Made by a program: the position numbers and the translations under genes. Shown piece after piece: positions 7,301 to 16,615 of a DNA stretch of 38,570 nucleotides. Position 1 is the stretch's first letter. Each line of letters begins with the position of its first letter. The stretch is from the NCBI RefSeq assembly GCF_001399685.1, contig NZ_JTHN01000154.1, positions 1 through 38,570 on the forward strand. The letters run 5' to 3'. This stretch comes from Paenibacillus sp. A3. Its GTDB lineage: Bacteria; Bacillota; Bacilli; Paenibacillales; NBRC-103111. The notes below the pieces were generated by a model. The model was not told where the DNA came from. It was given only the letters and a program-made list of their open reading frames with translations, and did no database searches.

Positions 7301-8491
7301 TCATTCCGGCAAAGCGAGCTTGCCCATGACGGCCGGACGCGAAGCGCCGGTCGCAGACGGCAGTTGGTTCGGAATGCCGTGCAGGAAATTGTTCGCGAAC
7401 AAGGCGAACGCGATCGCTTCTTTGGCATCGCCGGAGATGCCGAACGCATCCGACGTGAGCACCCGCTGCTCCGGCAGCAGCCCGGCAAGCATGCGCAGCA
7501 GCGTCCGATTGTGCGCCCCGCCGCCGGACACGATCACTTCGTCCGCCCGGCAGACGGGGAAGACGAAGTCGCGGTAGCTTGCGGCTATGGAACGCGCGGT
7601 GAAGGCCGTGAACGTGGCGACAATGTCCGCGTCCGCAAGCCCCAGCCGCCGCGATTCGCCGATCCACTCTGCGGCGTACGGCTTGCCGAACATTTCGCGG
7701 CCCGTCGTCTTCACGGGCTTCAGCGCGAAGTACGGATGGCTCAGCATCCGGTCTACGAGCGAGTCGTCCGCCCGCCCTTGCGCTGCCCAAGCGCCTCCGT
7801 CGTCATAGCTCTTCGCCCCGCCGGACAGCTGATACACGGCTTCGTCGATCAGCATGTTGCCCGGCCCCGTATCGAAAGCGATGACGTCCTCCGGCAGACC
7901 GCCGGCCGGGATGGCGGTGCAGTTGCCGATCCCGCCGATATTTTGCGCGATGCGGCCCTTGGCCGCATCCCGGAACAGAATGAAATCGGCGTACGGTACG
8001 AGCGGCGCGCCCTGCCCGCCGACCGCCATATCGGCGGTCCGGTAGTCGCCGACGACCGGCTTGCCGGTATGCTTGGCGATCACCGACAGATCGCCGATTT
8101 GCAGTGTCGAGCGGACCTGACACCATTCGCTCGGGTCGGCCTCGGGAATATGCCACACCGTCTGGCCGTGCGAGCTGACGAGGTCGATCTCGTCCATCGG
8201 CAGCCCCGCTTCCGCAGCGGCCAGCCGCACCGCCTCCGCAAAGATGCGGCCGAGGTAAAAGTTCATGCAGCACACCATCGCCACATTCGACCGGTCCAGG
8301 CTGCACAGCTCCTTCAGCTTCTCGCGCAGCGTATCGTCGTAAGGAACCGCGGTGTAATGAACGAGCTCGACCTTCGTATCGAGCCCCTGGCCCTCGAGGC
8401 GGACGATCGCGGCATCGACGCCGTCGAGCGACGTGCCGGACATCAGCCCGACGACCAGCCGCTGCGGTTTGCGGAAGTAGGACGCTAGCAT
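7301..8491 (-). CDS. anmK: Anhydro-N-acetylmuramic acid kinase
   Basis: About 396 residues of the AnmK family: GLMSGTSLDGVDAAIV near the N-terminus, SSHGQTVWH, GDYRTADMAVGGQGAPLVPY, QNIGGIGN, FDTGPGN and the C-terminal VSGGGAHN. The enzyme hydrolyses the 1,6-anhydro ring of anhydroMurNAc and phosphorylates it to MurNAc-6-phosphate, the substrate of MurQ encoded on the divergent arm. ATG 8491 gives a 7-bp overlap with nagZ; an ATG at 8509 is also possible and neither has a strong ribosome site. Last gene of the operon, followed by a strong terminator. AnmK implies that the cell meets anhydro-sugars made by lytic transglycosylases, its own or those of other bacteria. Confidence 0.93.
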   Translation of the reverse strand: MLASYFRKPQRLVVGLMSGTSLDGVDAAIVRLEGQGLDTKVELVHYTAVPYDDTLREKLKELCSLDRSNVAMVCCMNFYLGRIFAEAVRLAAAEAGLPMDEIDLVSSHGQTVWHIPEADPSEWCQVRSTLQIGDLSVIAKHTGKPVVGDYRTADMAVGGQGAPLVPYADFILFRDAAKGRIAQNIGGIGNCTAIPAGGLPEDVIAFDTGPGNMLIDEAVYQLSGGAKSYDDGGAWAAQGRADDSLVDRMLSHPYFALKPVKTTGREMFGKPYAAEWIGESRRLGLADADIVATFTAFTARSIAASYRDFVFPVCRADEVIVSGGGAHNRTLLRMLAGLLPEQRVLTSDAFGISGDAKEAIAFALFANNFLHGIPNQLPSATGASRPAVMGKLALPE

Positions 8492-10107
8492 CGCCCGTCC
8501 GCCCCCCATCCCGCCGGATAGGCTTCACTGACCGCGACCGGCAGCTTGCCCCGCATCGGAATCGCGCCGGTCAGTCCCTTGGCCGCGCTCTCCAGCGCGA
8601 GCGGCCTCGATTCGTACACGGCCGCATAGGCCGATACGTCCGGGAATTCGCGCAGATCGTACGGATTGCGCAGCGCGACCACTACCGGGCGCTTGCCAAG
8701 CGCCTGCAGCGCTTCGATCAACCGCACCTGCCCGGGATAAAAGGAAGCGTTGTACGTGCCCACGACAACCTGCCCGAACGGCTCGGCCTGCGTCAACAGC
8801 CCTTGCAGCGCCTCGCCGTCCGGCGACACGGGAATGATCCGTTCGACGACGTCCAGTCCCAGTGCGGTCAGCGCTTTCCCGAGCGTATGCGGGATATCGA
8901 CGGCTTCGTCGGCAATCGAAGTCGCAACGGCCGACGTATGGATCACCAGCGTCGGAACGCGCCGGAGCGGCAGCAGCCGCTCCTCGTCTTTGACCAGCGT
9001 CACGCTGGCCTTGCTGATCCGCCTTGCCGTCTGCCGGTGCGCCTCGCAGCCGACGAGGCGGAGCGCCGCTTCATGCAGCTCCGGCGTCCCGGCGGCCAGC
9101 CGCTTCCGCTTCAGCGCAAGCAGCCTGCGGACCGACGCGTCGATCCGCTCCTCGCTGATCCGCCCGGAGCGGACCGCCTCCAGCAGCGCGTCGAGAGCGC
9201 CCTCCTGCAGCTGGCGGCTGTGGCTGATCAAGACGATGTCCGCGCCCGCTTCCACCGCAAGGACTGCCGCCTGCACCGTGCCGTAATGGGCGGCAATCGC
9301 CTGCATCTCCATGCAATCGGTCACGATGACGCCGTCGAAGCCGAGCTCCTCCCGCAGCAGTCCCGTCAGCACGCGGCGGGATAAAGTCGCGGGCAGCCGC
9401 TCCGGCTCGAACGCCGGAAACACGATGTGCGACGACATGACCGCATCGACTCCTGAAGCAACGGCGCGCCGGAACGACACCAGCTCGACCGCTTCGATGC
9501 GCTCGCGCGAATGCGGGATCGTCGGCAGGTCGAGATGCGAATCCATCGCGGTGTCGCCGTGTCCCGGAAAATGCTTCGCCGTCGCCGACACGCCCGCGTC
9601 CTGAAAGCCTCGGATCGACGCCGCTCCGTACTCCGCAACGGCCTCCGGAGCTTCGCCAAAGGAGCGCACCCCGATCACCGGATTGGTCGGATTGTTGTTG
9701 ATATCCAGGTCCGGCGCAAAATTCATGTTGATGCCGAGCGCCCGCAGCTCGCGACCGGAAACGAGTGCCGCTTCGTACGCCGCCTCCACCGAGCCCCCGG
9801 CGGCAATCGCCATCGCTCCCGGCATCAGCGCAACGCCTTCCGTAATGCGCGCCACCATGCCGCCTTCCTGATCGATGGAAATCCACAGCGGAGCCGTCCC
9901 CGCCCGCTGCGCCGCCTCCTGCAGCTTCCCGGTCAAAGCCGCGACCTGCGCAGGGTCCTGCACATTGCGCGTGAATAATATCACGCCGCCGATCCGCCGC
10001 CGTTCGATCAGGTCCAAAATGTGCTCGTCCGGCTCCTGGCTGTGGAAGCCTGCCTGAATAAGCTGTCCGACCTTTTCCTCCAACGTCATGCCTGCAAGCT
10101 CCATCAT
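8485..10107 (-). CDS. nagZ: Beta-N-acetylglucosaminidase, GH3 family, cytoplasmic form
   Basis: A 540-residue GH3 enzyme. The TIM-barrel domain (about 1-340) holds SIDQEGGMV, NFAPDLDIN, the NagZ signature KHFPGHGDT with the Asp-His catalytic dyad, and VIVTDCMEM with the nucleophile Asp. A second alpha/beta domain (about 370-540) matches the two-domain layout of Bacillus NagZ. It removes non-reducing GlcNAc from muropeptides. No signal peptide or lipobox is present, unlike the secreted B. subtilis enzyme, so it should act on imported substrate. The start ATG at 10107 overlaps the namZ stop as ATGA behind GGAGGGG; a second ATG follows immediately. Confidence 0.92.
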   Translation of the reverse strand: MMELAGMTLEEKVGQLIQAGFHSQEPDEHILDLIERRRIGGVILFTRNVQDPAQVAALTGKLQEAAQRAGTAPLWISIDQEGGMVARITEGVALMPGAMAIAAGGSVEAAYEAALVSGRELRALGINMNFAPDLDINNNPTNPVIGVRSFGEAPEAVAEYGAASIRGFQDAGVSATAKHFPGHGDTAMDSHLDLPTIPHSRERIEAVELVSFRRAVASGVDAVMSSHIVFPAFEPERLPATLSRRVLTGLLREELGFDGVIVTDCMEMQAIAAHYGTVQAAVLAVEAGADIVLISHSRQLQEGALDALLEAVRSGRISEERIDASVRRLLALKRKRLAAGTPELHEAALRLVGCEAHRQTARRISKASVTLVKDEERLLPLRRVPTLVIHTSAVATSIADEAVDIPHTLGKALTALGLDVVERIIPVSPDGEALQGLLTQAEPFGQVVVGTYNASFYPGQVRLIEALQALGKRPVVVALRNPYDLREFPDVSAYAAVYESRPLALESAAKGLTGAIPMRGKLPVAVSEAYPAGWGADGRC

Positions 10108-11279
10108 GCTTCCCCTCCGTACAACAAATAAGGCCGCCTCGCGTCGTTCCATGCCTTCGCTTGCTCGTCCCATAACGATAAAATCCGGTTCAGCCCCGCC
10201 TCCGTATGAATCGAAGTGCGGACCAGATCGCTGCCGGACAAATAGTCGATAAAAGGCTTCTGCCCTTCCTTAAACGGCGGCGTCCATTGAAAATGCGCCG
10301 GGTAAAGCGCCGCAACCGTATGCAGCAGATGCAGCGCCGTCGCGACGGAACGGTATGCCGTCGGATCGGTCACGAACAGCTGCACGCCGCTGCACAGCTC
10401 GCCCTGATACTTCGAGAACGTCGGCGTAAAATGAACCGGCTGCGCGTGCACGCCCGGCAGCCCTAAGCGGTTCACCGCTTCGCCGACCGCGCGCCCGTCC
10501 ATCCAAGGCGCGCCGAGCAGCTCGAACGGCCGCGTCGTCCCCCGTCCTTCGGACACATTCGTACCTTCGAACAGGCAGTTCCCGGCATACACCCGCACCG
10601 TGTCCATCGTCGGCATATTGGGCGAAGGCATGATCCATGGCAGCCCCGTCGCGGGATATTCCATGTTCCGCTCCCAGCCAAGCAGCGGAACGACCTGCAA
10701 ATTGCACCGCACAGGCATGCGGCTGTTCACATACTCTGCAAACTCGCCGATGGTCAGCCCCGTGCGGAACGGTACCGCCCACGCGCCGACCATCGATTCG
10801 TAGCCTGTTTCCAGCATTCCGCCCTCGCTGACGATCCCGCCGAGCGGATTCGGCCGGTCGAGCACGATCAGCCGTTTTCCGCAGGCCGCGCACGCTTCCA
10901 TCATGTACACCAGCGTGCTTAAATAGGTGTAAAAGCGCACGCCCAAATCCTGAATGTCGAAAACGACGGCGTCGACCCGGTCCAACATCTCTTCCGTGGG
11001 CCGCTTATGGTCCCCATATAAACTAAAGACGGGAATCCCCGTCTTGTCGTCCTCCTCATCGCCGAAGCGGACCCCCGCCTGCCTTTCGCCGCGAATGCCG
11101 TGCTCGCAGGCGAACAGCGCCGTCAAAGCCGCCGACTTGAACCCGGCGCACCCGTCGATCACGGATTCAAACCGCCGGTTGATGCCCGTCGGGTTCGTCA
11201 GCAGCCCGAAGCGCTGTCCGTGAAGCTCGGACTCGAGCAGCGGAAGACGGTCCGCTCCCGTCTGAACCATCCGCTCCAT
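10104..11279 (-). CDS. namZ: Exo-beta-N-acetylmuramidase NamZ (DUF1343), cytoplasmic form
   Basis: A 391-residue member of DUF1343, whose B. subtilis member YbbC was shown to be the exo-N-acetylmuramidase NamZ, which cleaves MurNAc from non-reducing ends. Family motifs: GLLTNPTGI, ALFACEHGIRGERQAG, PVFSLYGDHKRPTEEML, VFDIQDLGVRFYTY, LDRPNPLGG, PSPNMPTMDT and the conserved EGTNVSEGRGTTRPFE stretch. The protein begins within about 25 residues of the fold, leaving no room for a signal peptide; B. subtilis NamZ is exported. It lies 3 bp after the DUF624 gene and overlaps nagZ by 4 bp, so NamZ and NagZ are made together and can trim MurNAc-GlcNAc chains alternately. Confidence 0.9.
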   Translation of the reverse strand: MERMVQTGADRLPLLESELHGQRFGLLTNPTGINRRFESVIDGCAGFKSAALTALFACEHGIRGERQAGVRFGDEEDDKTGIPVFSLYGDHKRPTEEMLDRVDAVVFDIQDLGVRFYTYLSTLVYMMEACAACGKRLIVLDRPNPLGGIVSEGGMLETGYESMVGAWAVPFRTGLTIGEFAEYVNSRMPVRCNLQVVPLLGWERNMEYPATGLPWIMPSPNMPTMDTVRVYAGNCLFEGTNVSEGRGTTRPFELLGAPWMDGRAVGEAVNRLGLPGVHAQPVHFTPTFSKYQGELCSGVQLFVTDPTAYRSVATALHLLHTVAALYPAHFQWTPPFKEGQKPFIDYLSGSDLVRTSIHTEAGLNRILSLWDEQAKAWNDARRPYLLYGGEA

Positions 11280-11282
11280 CGC

Positions 11283-12002
11283 TCAGCTCTCCCTTCCTGC
11301 AAGATGTAAGTCGCCGGACACGGCAGTCGATTCGTCCGCCCTGCTGCCGGAACGGGATTCCTCCTCATCCTTCCGCAGCACGTTCGCCGTCACCATATTC
11401 GCAAAAAATCCGATCATCCCCATATACAAGCAGGCAAAGCCGACGACCGTCACGCCCAGCAGAACGGCGAAGCACAGCATCTGGAAGCAAGCGCCGATCG
11501 TATACATTGGACGGGCGACGAACAGCTTGACGCTGCGGCCCATGGCGCTGAAGATGCCGAGCCGCTCCTGAACGACCAGAGACAGCGTATAAGTCTGCGA
11601 TATGAAAAAGAGCGCCACGAAGTAGGTCTGAAACACGGCCAGCGCCAAAGACATCATCCCGCTCCGGCTGCCGTAGTACCACCAGGAGGAGACAAGGATC
11701 AGCACGAACAAGGCGCAGACGAGCCCGAAGACGAGCGAAGAGCCGTAATGGGCCAGCGTTCCCTTGAGCATGGTCCGCACGCTTCCCTTCTCCCCTTGCA
11801 GGATGCGGTGACACGCGTAGAGCGCGCCCGCCGCCAAAGGCACGTACAGCAGCACCAGCAATAGCAGAGCCAGCGGCACGGGCAGGAAGAGCAGCACCGG
11901 AAACAAGACGAGCGAGCTGACGATGCTGAACAAGGCGACATGAATGATTTCGCGGTACGTTTGCAATCCCGACCGCACCATGATTTCACTAAGCTTCCGC
12001 AT
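11283..12002 (-). CDS. DUF624 (YesL-like) membrane protein
   Basis: A 239-residue membrane protein with about six hydrophobic segments, starting MRKLSEIMVRSGLQTYREIIH behind AAAAGGAGG with an 8-base spacer; the longer reading frame upstream is not used. The pattern is that of DUF624/YesL proteins, which lie beside carbohydrate ABC transporters in many Bacillales and have no established biochemical role. The C-terminal 35 residues are charged and Ser-rich. A 204-bp gap separates it from the ATPase gene; it contains AAAGCGCTTT (12156-12165) but no clear promoter or terminator. Its place between transporter and hydrolases suggests a part in transporter assembly or function. Confidence 0.8.
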   Translation of the reverse strand: MRKLSEIMVRSGLQTYREIIHVALFSIVSSLVLFPVLLFLPVPLALLLLVLLYVPLAAGALYACHRILQGEKGSVRTMLKGTLAHYGSSLVFGLVCALFVLILVSSWWYYGSRSGMMSLALAVFQTYFVALFFISQTYTLSLVVQERLGIFSAMGRSVKLFVARPMYTIGACFQMLCFAVLLGVTVVGFACLYMGMIGFFANMVTANVLRKDEEESRSGSRADESTAVSGDLHLAGRES

Positions 12003-12206
12003 CGGACATACCTCCTTTTTGTGGAAAAGTCCGGTGAATAGCAGGCGCTGCGCATCCGAAACGCTCTTCCGATCGCTCTTGTTCCCGGATTTCATTATCA
12101 TACTACCCCTTAAAAGGTTGAAATCCGGAAACAAAGGCGAACACTTCGTTTCTACAAAGCGCTTTCGGCTGCTCCGCTCATATTCACCGGACTGCTTCTT
12201 TTATGC

Positions 12207-13319
12207 CTATGCCTCCAGCACGATGCGTTCTTCCGTAGCCGGATCGAAGAAATTCAGCTTGCCTCCGTCGAAGGCGAACAGCTTCGACTGCCCTACCTGC
12301 GCCGTCGTCTCCGGATGGACGCGGGCCGTTACCATCCGCTGGCCGACCCGGAAGTAGACGAGGTTCTCCGCTCCCAGATTTTCCACGACCTGCACGACGG
12401 CGTTCAATCGGTACGCCGATGCGGCCGACGGCGCGAACTCCTCTCCGTATATATGCTCCGGGCGTACGCCCAGAATGATGCTTTTGCCCTCGTACGCCTT
12501 CAGTCCCCGGACCGCGGCGTCCGACAGGGCGAAGGAGGCCCCTTCCACATGCACGTGTCCGCGCTCGATGCGCGCGTCCATAAAGTTCATAGCCGGCGAC
12601 CCGATAAATCCGGCGACGAACATATTGCTCGGCCGGTTGTACAGCTCCGTCGGCGACGCAATCTGCTGAATGCGCCCCTGGTTCATGACGACGATCCGTT
12701 CCCCGAGCGTCATCGCTTCGACCTGATCGTGGGTTACATAGACGATGGTCGCGCCAAGCCGCTTGTGCAGCTCCGCCAATTCCACCCGCATCTGAATGCG
12801 CAGCTTCGCGTCGAGGTTCGAGAGCGGCTCGTCGAACAAGAACACCTGCGGATCGCGCACGATCGCGCGTCCGACCGCCACCCGCTGGCGCTGCCCGCCG
12901 CTGAGCTCACGCGGCTTGCGTTCCAGCATGTCCGTCAGCCCCAGAATCGCCGACGCCTCCTTCACCTTGCGCTGGATCTCCTCCTTCGGGCGTTTCAGGT
13001 TTTTGAGACCGAAGGACAAGTTTTCTTCTATTGTCATATGCGGATACAAGGCATAATCCTGGAACACCATCGCAATGTCGCGGTCCTTCGGATGCATCTG
13101 ATTGACGACGCGGTCTCCGATGTAGATATCGCCGCTCGTCTGCCGCTCCAGCCCCGCGATCATGCGCAGGGAGGTCGTTTTGCCGCAGCCCGAGGGACCG
13201 ACGAACACGACGAATTCCCGGTCTTCGATTACAAAATTGGAGTTTTCGACCGCGGTGAAGGTCCCTTTTTTGTCGTCCACATACTCTTTGCGTATATTTT
13301 GAAACACCACACGTGCCAT
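12207..13319 (-). CDS. ABC transporter ATP-binding protein, MsmX/UgpC type
   Basis: A 370-residue sugar-importer ATPase. Walker A GPSGCGKTTS, Q-loop VFQDYALYPHM, signature LSGGQRQRVAVGRA, Walker B VFLFDEPLSNLDAKLR and the H-loop VTHDQ are intact. The C-terminal 120 residues form the TOBE/OB regulatory domain typical of MalK, MsmX and UgpC. It powers import through the two permeases encoded upstream. In B. subtilis one shared MsmX serves several importers; here the ATPase is inside the operon, so the importer may be self-sufficient. It lies 15 bp after the second permease gene. Confidence 0.93.
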   Translation of the reverse strand: MARVVFQNIRKEYVDDKKGTFTAVENSNFVIEDREFVVFVGPSGCGKTTSLRMIAGLERQTSGDIYIGDRVVNQMHPKDRDIAMVFQDYALYPHMTIEENLSFGLKNLKRPKEEIQRKVKEASAILGLTDMLERKPRELSGGQRQRVAVGRAIVRDPQVFLFDEPLSNLDAKLRIQMRVELAELHKRLGATIVYVTHDQVEAMTLGERIVVMNQGRIQQIASPTELYNRPSNMFVAGFIGSPAMNFMDARIERGHVHVEGASFALSDAAVRGLKAYEGKSIILGVRPEHIYGEEFAPSAASAYRLNAVVQVVENLGAENLVYFRVGQRMVTARVHPETTAQVGQSKLFAFDGGKLNFFDPATEERIVLEA

Positions 13320-13334
13320 CGCTCGTTCCTCCTT

Positions 13335-14177
13335 CTAGCCTTTCACGGCTCCTATGGTGATCCCTTGCAGGAAATATTTTTGCAGCGCGAAGAACAGGAT
13401 GATCATCGGCAGAGCCCCGATGGTCGCCCCCGCCATAATCGCGCCGTAGTCCGTGGACTCGGCAAATTTGAAGCTTGCCAGACCGACCTGAATCGTCCGC
13501 ATCTCACTTGAGCGCGTCACGAGGAACGGCCAGAAAAAATCGTTCCAGTTCGCCACGAACGTGAAGATCGCCAGAACGGCGAGGCCGGGCTTGGCCATCG
13601 GCAGAATGACCTTATAAAAAATGCCGAATTCGCTGCAGGCATCGATGCGTGCGGCATGAATAAGCGATGTCGGTAACGTGGACATGTACTGCTTCATGAG
13701 AAAAATATTCCCGACGCTGACCAACGTCGGCACGATCATCGCCGTATACGTATCCGCCAGGTCCAAGACGTTGATCACCAGCACGTACAGCGGGATCAGC
13801 GTGACCTGCGCCGGAATCATCATCGTGCCGAGCAGCACCCAGAAGATCGAATTGCTTCCGGGAAATTTGAGCTTCGCGAACGCATAGCCCGCCATGGAAG
13901 CGAAGAGCAGGTTCGTGACGGTCAGCACGGAAGAGACGATCAGCGAGTTCAACAGCCATTGGACGGCGTTGTTTTTCGTGAAAAAGCGCTCGTACGGCGC
14001 GACGGACCAAATGTCCGGAATCATCTGCGGCTTGAAGACAGCCGAGGCCAGCGAATCCTGGAACGAGCCGATAATCATCCAGTACAAGGGGATGACCGTG
14101 ATGACCGCCCAGAAAGCGAGGATGATCACTGCAATGCCGATGAAGATCACTTTCGATTGGTTGCTCAACGCAGTCAC
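13335..14177 (-). CDS. Carbohydrate ABC transporter permease, MalG type
   Basis: A 280-residue inner-membrane permease with about six transmembrane segments. The cytoplasmic coupling motif is visible as AARIDACSEFGIFYKVILPM followed by KPGLA. The protein ends QKYFLQGITIGAVKG, as is usual in the MalG/UgpE class. Its partner is the MalF-type permease whose stop is 3 bp upstream. Substrate cannot be read from the permease; the operon implies peptidoglycan-derived amino sugars. Confidence 0.92.
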   Translation of the reverse strand: MTALSNQSKVIFIGIAVIILAFWAVITVIPLYWMIIGSFQDSLASAVFKPQMIPDIWSVAPYERFFTKNNAVQWLLNSLIVSSVLTVTNLLFASMAGYAFAKLKFPGSNSIFWVLLGTMMIPAQVTLIPLYVLVINVLDLADTYTAMIVPTLVSVGNIFLMKQYMSTLPTSLIHAARIDACSEFGIFYKVILPMAKPGLAVLAIFTFVANWNDFFWPFLVTRSSEMRTIQVGLASFKFAESTDYGAIMAGATIGALPMIILFFALQKYFLQGITIGAVKG

Positions 14178-14180
14178 CCC

Positions 14181-15125
14181 TTAATATTCGATGTCCGATG
14201 AGAAATATTTGAATTGAATGATCGAGATGAGAATAATGACAATAGCGAGCACGAACGATTGCGCGGAGGCCAGGCCGAAATCGTAAAATACGAACGCCGT
14301 CTGGTAAATGAGATAAGCAATCGTCGTCGTGGCGAAGTTCGGTCCGCCCTGCGTCATCAGGTACACGCTGATGAACACCTGAAACGAGGTGATGACCCCC
14401 GTCACCAGCAAGTACAGCGTCGTCGGCTTGAGCAACGGCCACGTAATTTTCGTAAACTTCGTCCAGCCGCTCGCATGGTCGATATCCGCCGCCTCGTAGA
14501 GCGATTTCGGGATTCCGCCCATCGCCGCAAGGTACAGGATGATGCCGCCCCCGTGCGAGCCGAGGTACGTCATCAGCATCAGCGAGAACAAGGCGCTGTT
14601 CGATTTTCCGAGCCAGATGACCGGATCGATGCCGAACCAGCCAAGCACCGTGTTCATCGGTCCCCAAGGGGTCGGATCGAAGATCGCCAGCCAGACGAGC
14701 GAGATCGTTACGCCCGAAACGACGCCTGGCAAGTACATGGCCGCTTTAAAAAACGTCTGCCACGACTGGCGCATCTGAAAGATGAGAAAAGCGAGCACGA
14801 ACGTCAAAATAATGTTGACCGGCACCGTGCCGACGGTGAAAATCACGGTATTTTTCATCGACTTCCAGAACACTTCGTCCTGAAACATAAACTTGTAGTT
14901 ATCCAGGCCGACCCAGTCCGTTTTCATGACGGTATACTTCTGAAAGCTCATCAGAAACGCCGAGATGACCGGATACAGGGTGAACACCAGAAAGAGCAGC
15001 ACCGGAACGAGGATAAACAAGTACGACCAGCCGTAATCCCGGATGAACTGCTTGACGGAAGTGTTCGCCTTCCTTTGTCGGATGGCTGGGCTCGGCACAC
15101 CCGGCCCATTGTGTAAATTGTCCAT
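14181..15125 (-). CDS. Sugar ABC transporter permease, MalF type
   Basis: A 314-residue permease starting at ATG 15125 behind AAGGAGG. It has an N-terminal basic segment, about six membrane spans, and the coupling motif EAADIDHASGWTKFTKITWP. It pairs with the MalG-type protein to form the importer channel. A terminator-like hairpin separates it from the binding-protein gene upstream, so it is probably made at lower levels than the binding protein. Confidence 0.92.
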   Translation of the reverse strand: MDNLHNGPGVPSPAIRQRKANTSVKQFIRDYGWSYLFILVPVLLFLVFTLYPVISAFLMSFQKYTVMKTDWVGLDNYKFMFQDEVFWKSMKNTVIFTVGTVPVNIILTFVLAFLIFQMRQSWQTFFKAAMYLPGVVSGVTISLVWLAIFDPTPWGPMNTVLGWFGIDPVIWLGKSNSALFSLMLMTYLGSHGGGIILYLAAMGGIPKSLYEAADIDHASGWTKFTKITWPLLKPTTLYLLVTGVITSFQVFISVYLMTQGGPNFATTTIAYLIYQTAFVFYDFGLASAQSFVLAIVIILISIIQFKYFSSDIEY

Positions 15126-15163
15126 GGCGATCCTCCTTCATCATGCCTATGCCGGCGAGTCCG

Positions 15164-15203
15164 AAAAAAAAGGCCCCATATGACTCCATACAGGGCACCT
15201 TTT
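15164..15203 (-). terminator. Intercistronic attenuating terminator
   Basis: On the minus strand AAGGTGCCC pairs with GGGGCCTT (one bulge, one G-U) and is followed by eight T (15164-15171). It sits between the solute-binding-protein gene and the first permease gene. Partial termination here would raise binding protein over permease, a common arrangement in importer operons. Confidence 0.75.
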
Positions 15204-15222
15204 CGCGCGGCTTGTTACTGCA

Positions 15223-16599
15223 TTATTGGCCGAACATTTGCTTGCCTTTGGTTTTGAATTCTTCGGCGATTTTCTCCGGCGTTTTCTCCCCGGCGAACAG
15301 CGCCTGGATGGCCGGCTTCTGCACTTGCTCCTGGAACTGCTTCAGCTTCGTCGACTTGTCGACGTCCAGATTGCTCTCGACCGATCTCGTGGTGCTCTTC
15401 ATGAAATTTTGTGCGGCTTCCCAGTTGTACTTCTGGGCTTTGCCCTTGCCTTCGTACATTTTCGCCTGGGACTTGCGGACGAACGGCAGGTTCAGCTCGT
15501 TGGAGGAGTTCCCCGCTTTCGCGCCGCTCAGCGCTTCCATCACGAGGAAAGCGTTCTTCGCGTGCTGCTCGCCCTTGTCGTTCTTCTGCTTGAACATGAC
15601 ATAGCCTTCGCCCATCACGTACGTCTTGCCCTGCGCATTCTCATGGTGCGGAACCGGCAGCAGGACGAATTCGATTTTCTCGCCCTTCACTTTGCCCGCG
15701 TCGATATCTTTGTTGCGGTTGGCGATAATCGTATCGTAATAAGGCAGCGCTTTGCTGATGACGGCGGCTTTGCTGTCGTAAAACATTTGCGTTCTTTGCT
15801 GCGGGTTGAGTCCGCCCGTTTCCTTCGGCATGACGCCGTCCTTCATCAAGCCGTCGATGAATTTGAGGGAATCGAGAATTTTGTCGTCGTTCCAAATGAA
15901 CTTGCCCTTCTCGTCCAATACGTCGACCAGACCGGCGTTTTGCGTAATCAACTGGCTGAAATCGAGGCTGGTGCCGTCCGTCACGAGACCGTACTGCATC
16001 GAGCCGTCAGGCAGCTTCTTGGTCATCTTCTTGGCGATGTCGCTGAATTCGGACCAGGTCCAGCCCTTCTCCTGAATCTTCTTCCAGTCGACGCCCGCTT
16101 CTTCCAAAATGCGCTTGTTGCCGCCCCAATTCCATTGTCCCGCGGTCAGCGGCAAGCCGTATTGCTTGCCTTGAATTTTGCCCAGATCAAGCATGCCCGG
16201 CAAGTAATCGTCCTTGATTTCCGGGGTCAGGAACTGGTCGAGCTGGATGGCAAGCCCCGTGTTGACATAGTGCCCCGACACCGCATGGTAATACAAATCC
16301 GGCGGGTCGCCCGCGTTCAAAGCAATGTCGAATTTTTTCGGACCTTCGGCCCAGGACAGCACTTCGTATTCCACTTTAATGTGCGGGTACTGCTTGTTGA
16401 AATCGGCGATCAGTTCCTTGATGTCCTTCTCGTAATCCCCATGAACCGGGTAGGCCCATACCTTGACGGTGTCGGGCTTCTTGTCGTCTTTCGCCGCTTC
16501 GCCGGCCGGGGCGTTGGCTCCCCCTTCTTTTTTGGCGCAGGCGGAAACAAATACGAGACTTAAGGCTACCGTCATGGCAAGCAGTTTGCTGACCTTCAT
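15223..16599 (-). CDS. Extracellular sugar-binding lipoprotein of the ABC importer
   Basis: A 458-residue family-1 solute-binding protein. Residues 1-20 are a lipoprotein signal with lipobox VSAC (lipid-bearing Cys21), so it is anchored to the outer face of the membrane. The mature protein begins with VKVWAYPVHGDYEKDIKELIADFNKQYPHIKVEYEV in the usual way (opening strand, then PHIKVE), contains GDPPDLYYH and the aromatic-rich pocket LPLTAGQWNWGGN. It delivers substrate to the two permeases. It follows murR by 16 bp. GlcNAc-MurNAc, MurNAc-GlcNAc or free MurNAc are proposed ligands from context only. Confidence 0.92.
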   Translation of the reverse strand: MKVSKLLAMTVALSLVFVSACAKKEGGANAPAGEAAKDDKKPDTVKVWAYPVHGDYEKDIKELIADFNKQYPHIKVEYEVLSWAEGPKKFDIALNAGDPPDLYYHAVSGHYVNTGLAIQLDQFLTPEIKDDYLPGMLDLGKIQGKQYGLPLTAGQWNWGGNKRILEEAGVDWKKIQEKGWTWSEFSDIAKKMTKKLPDGSMQYGLVTDGTSLDFSQLITQNAGLVDVLDEKGKFIWNDDKILDSLKFIDGLMKDGVMPKETGGLNPQQRTQMFYDSKAAVISKALPYYDTIIANRNKDIDAGKVKGEKIEFVLLPVPHHENAQGKTYVMGEGYVMFKQKNDKGEQHAKNAFLVMEALSGAKAGNSSNELNLPFVRKSQAKMYEGKGKAQKYNWEAAQNFMKSTTRSVESNLDVDKSTKLKQFQEQVQKPAIQALFAGEKTPEKIAEEFKTKGKQMFGQ

Positions 16600-16615
16600 A
16601 CATCCATCCCCCTAG

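Noticed and set aside
12156..12165. AAAGCGCTTT as a cre site before the DUF624 gene
   Set aside because: Only the palindromic core fits; the flanking bases do not match, no promoter is visible there, and the gene is inside an operon.
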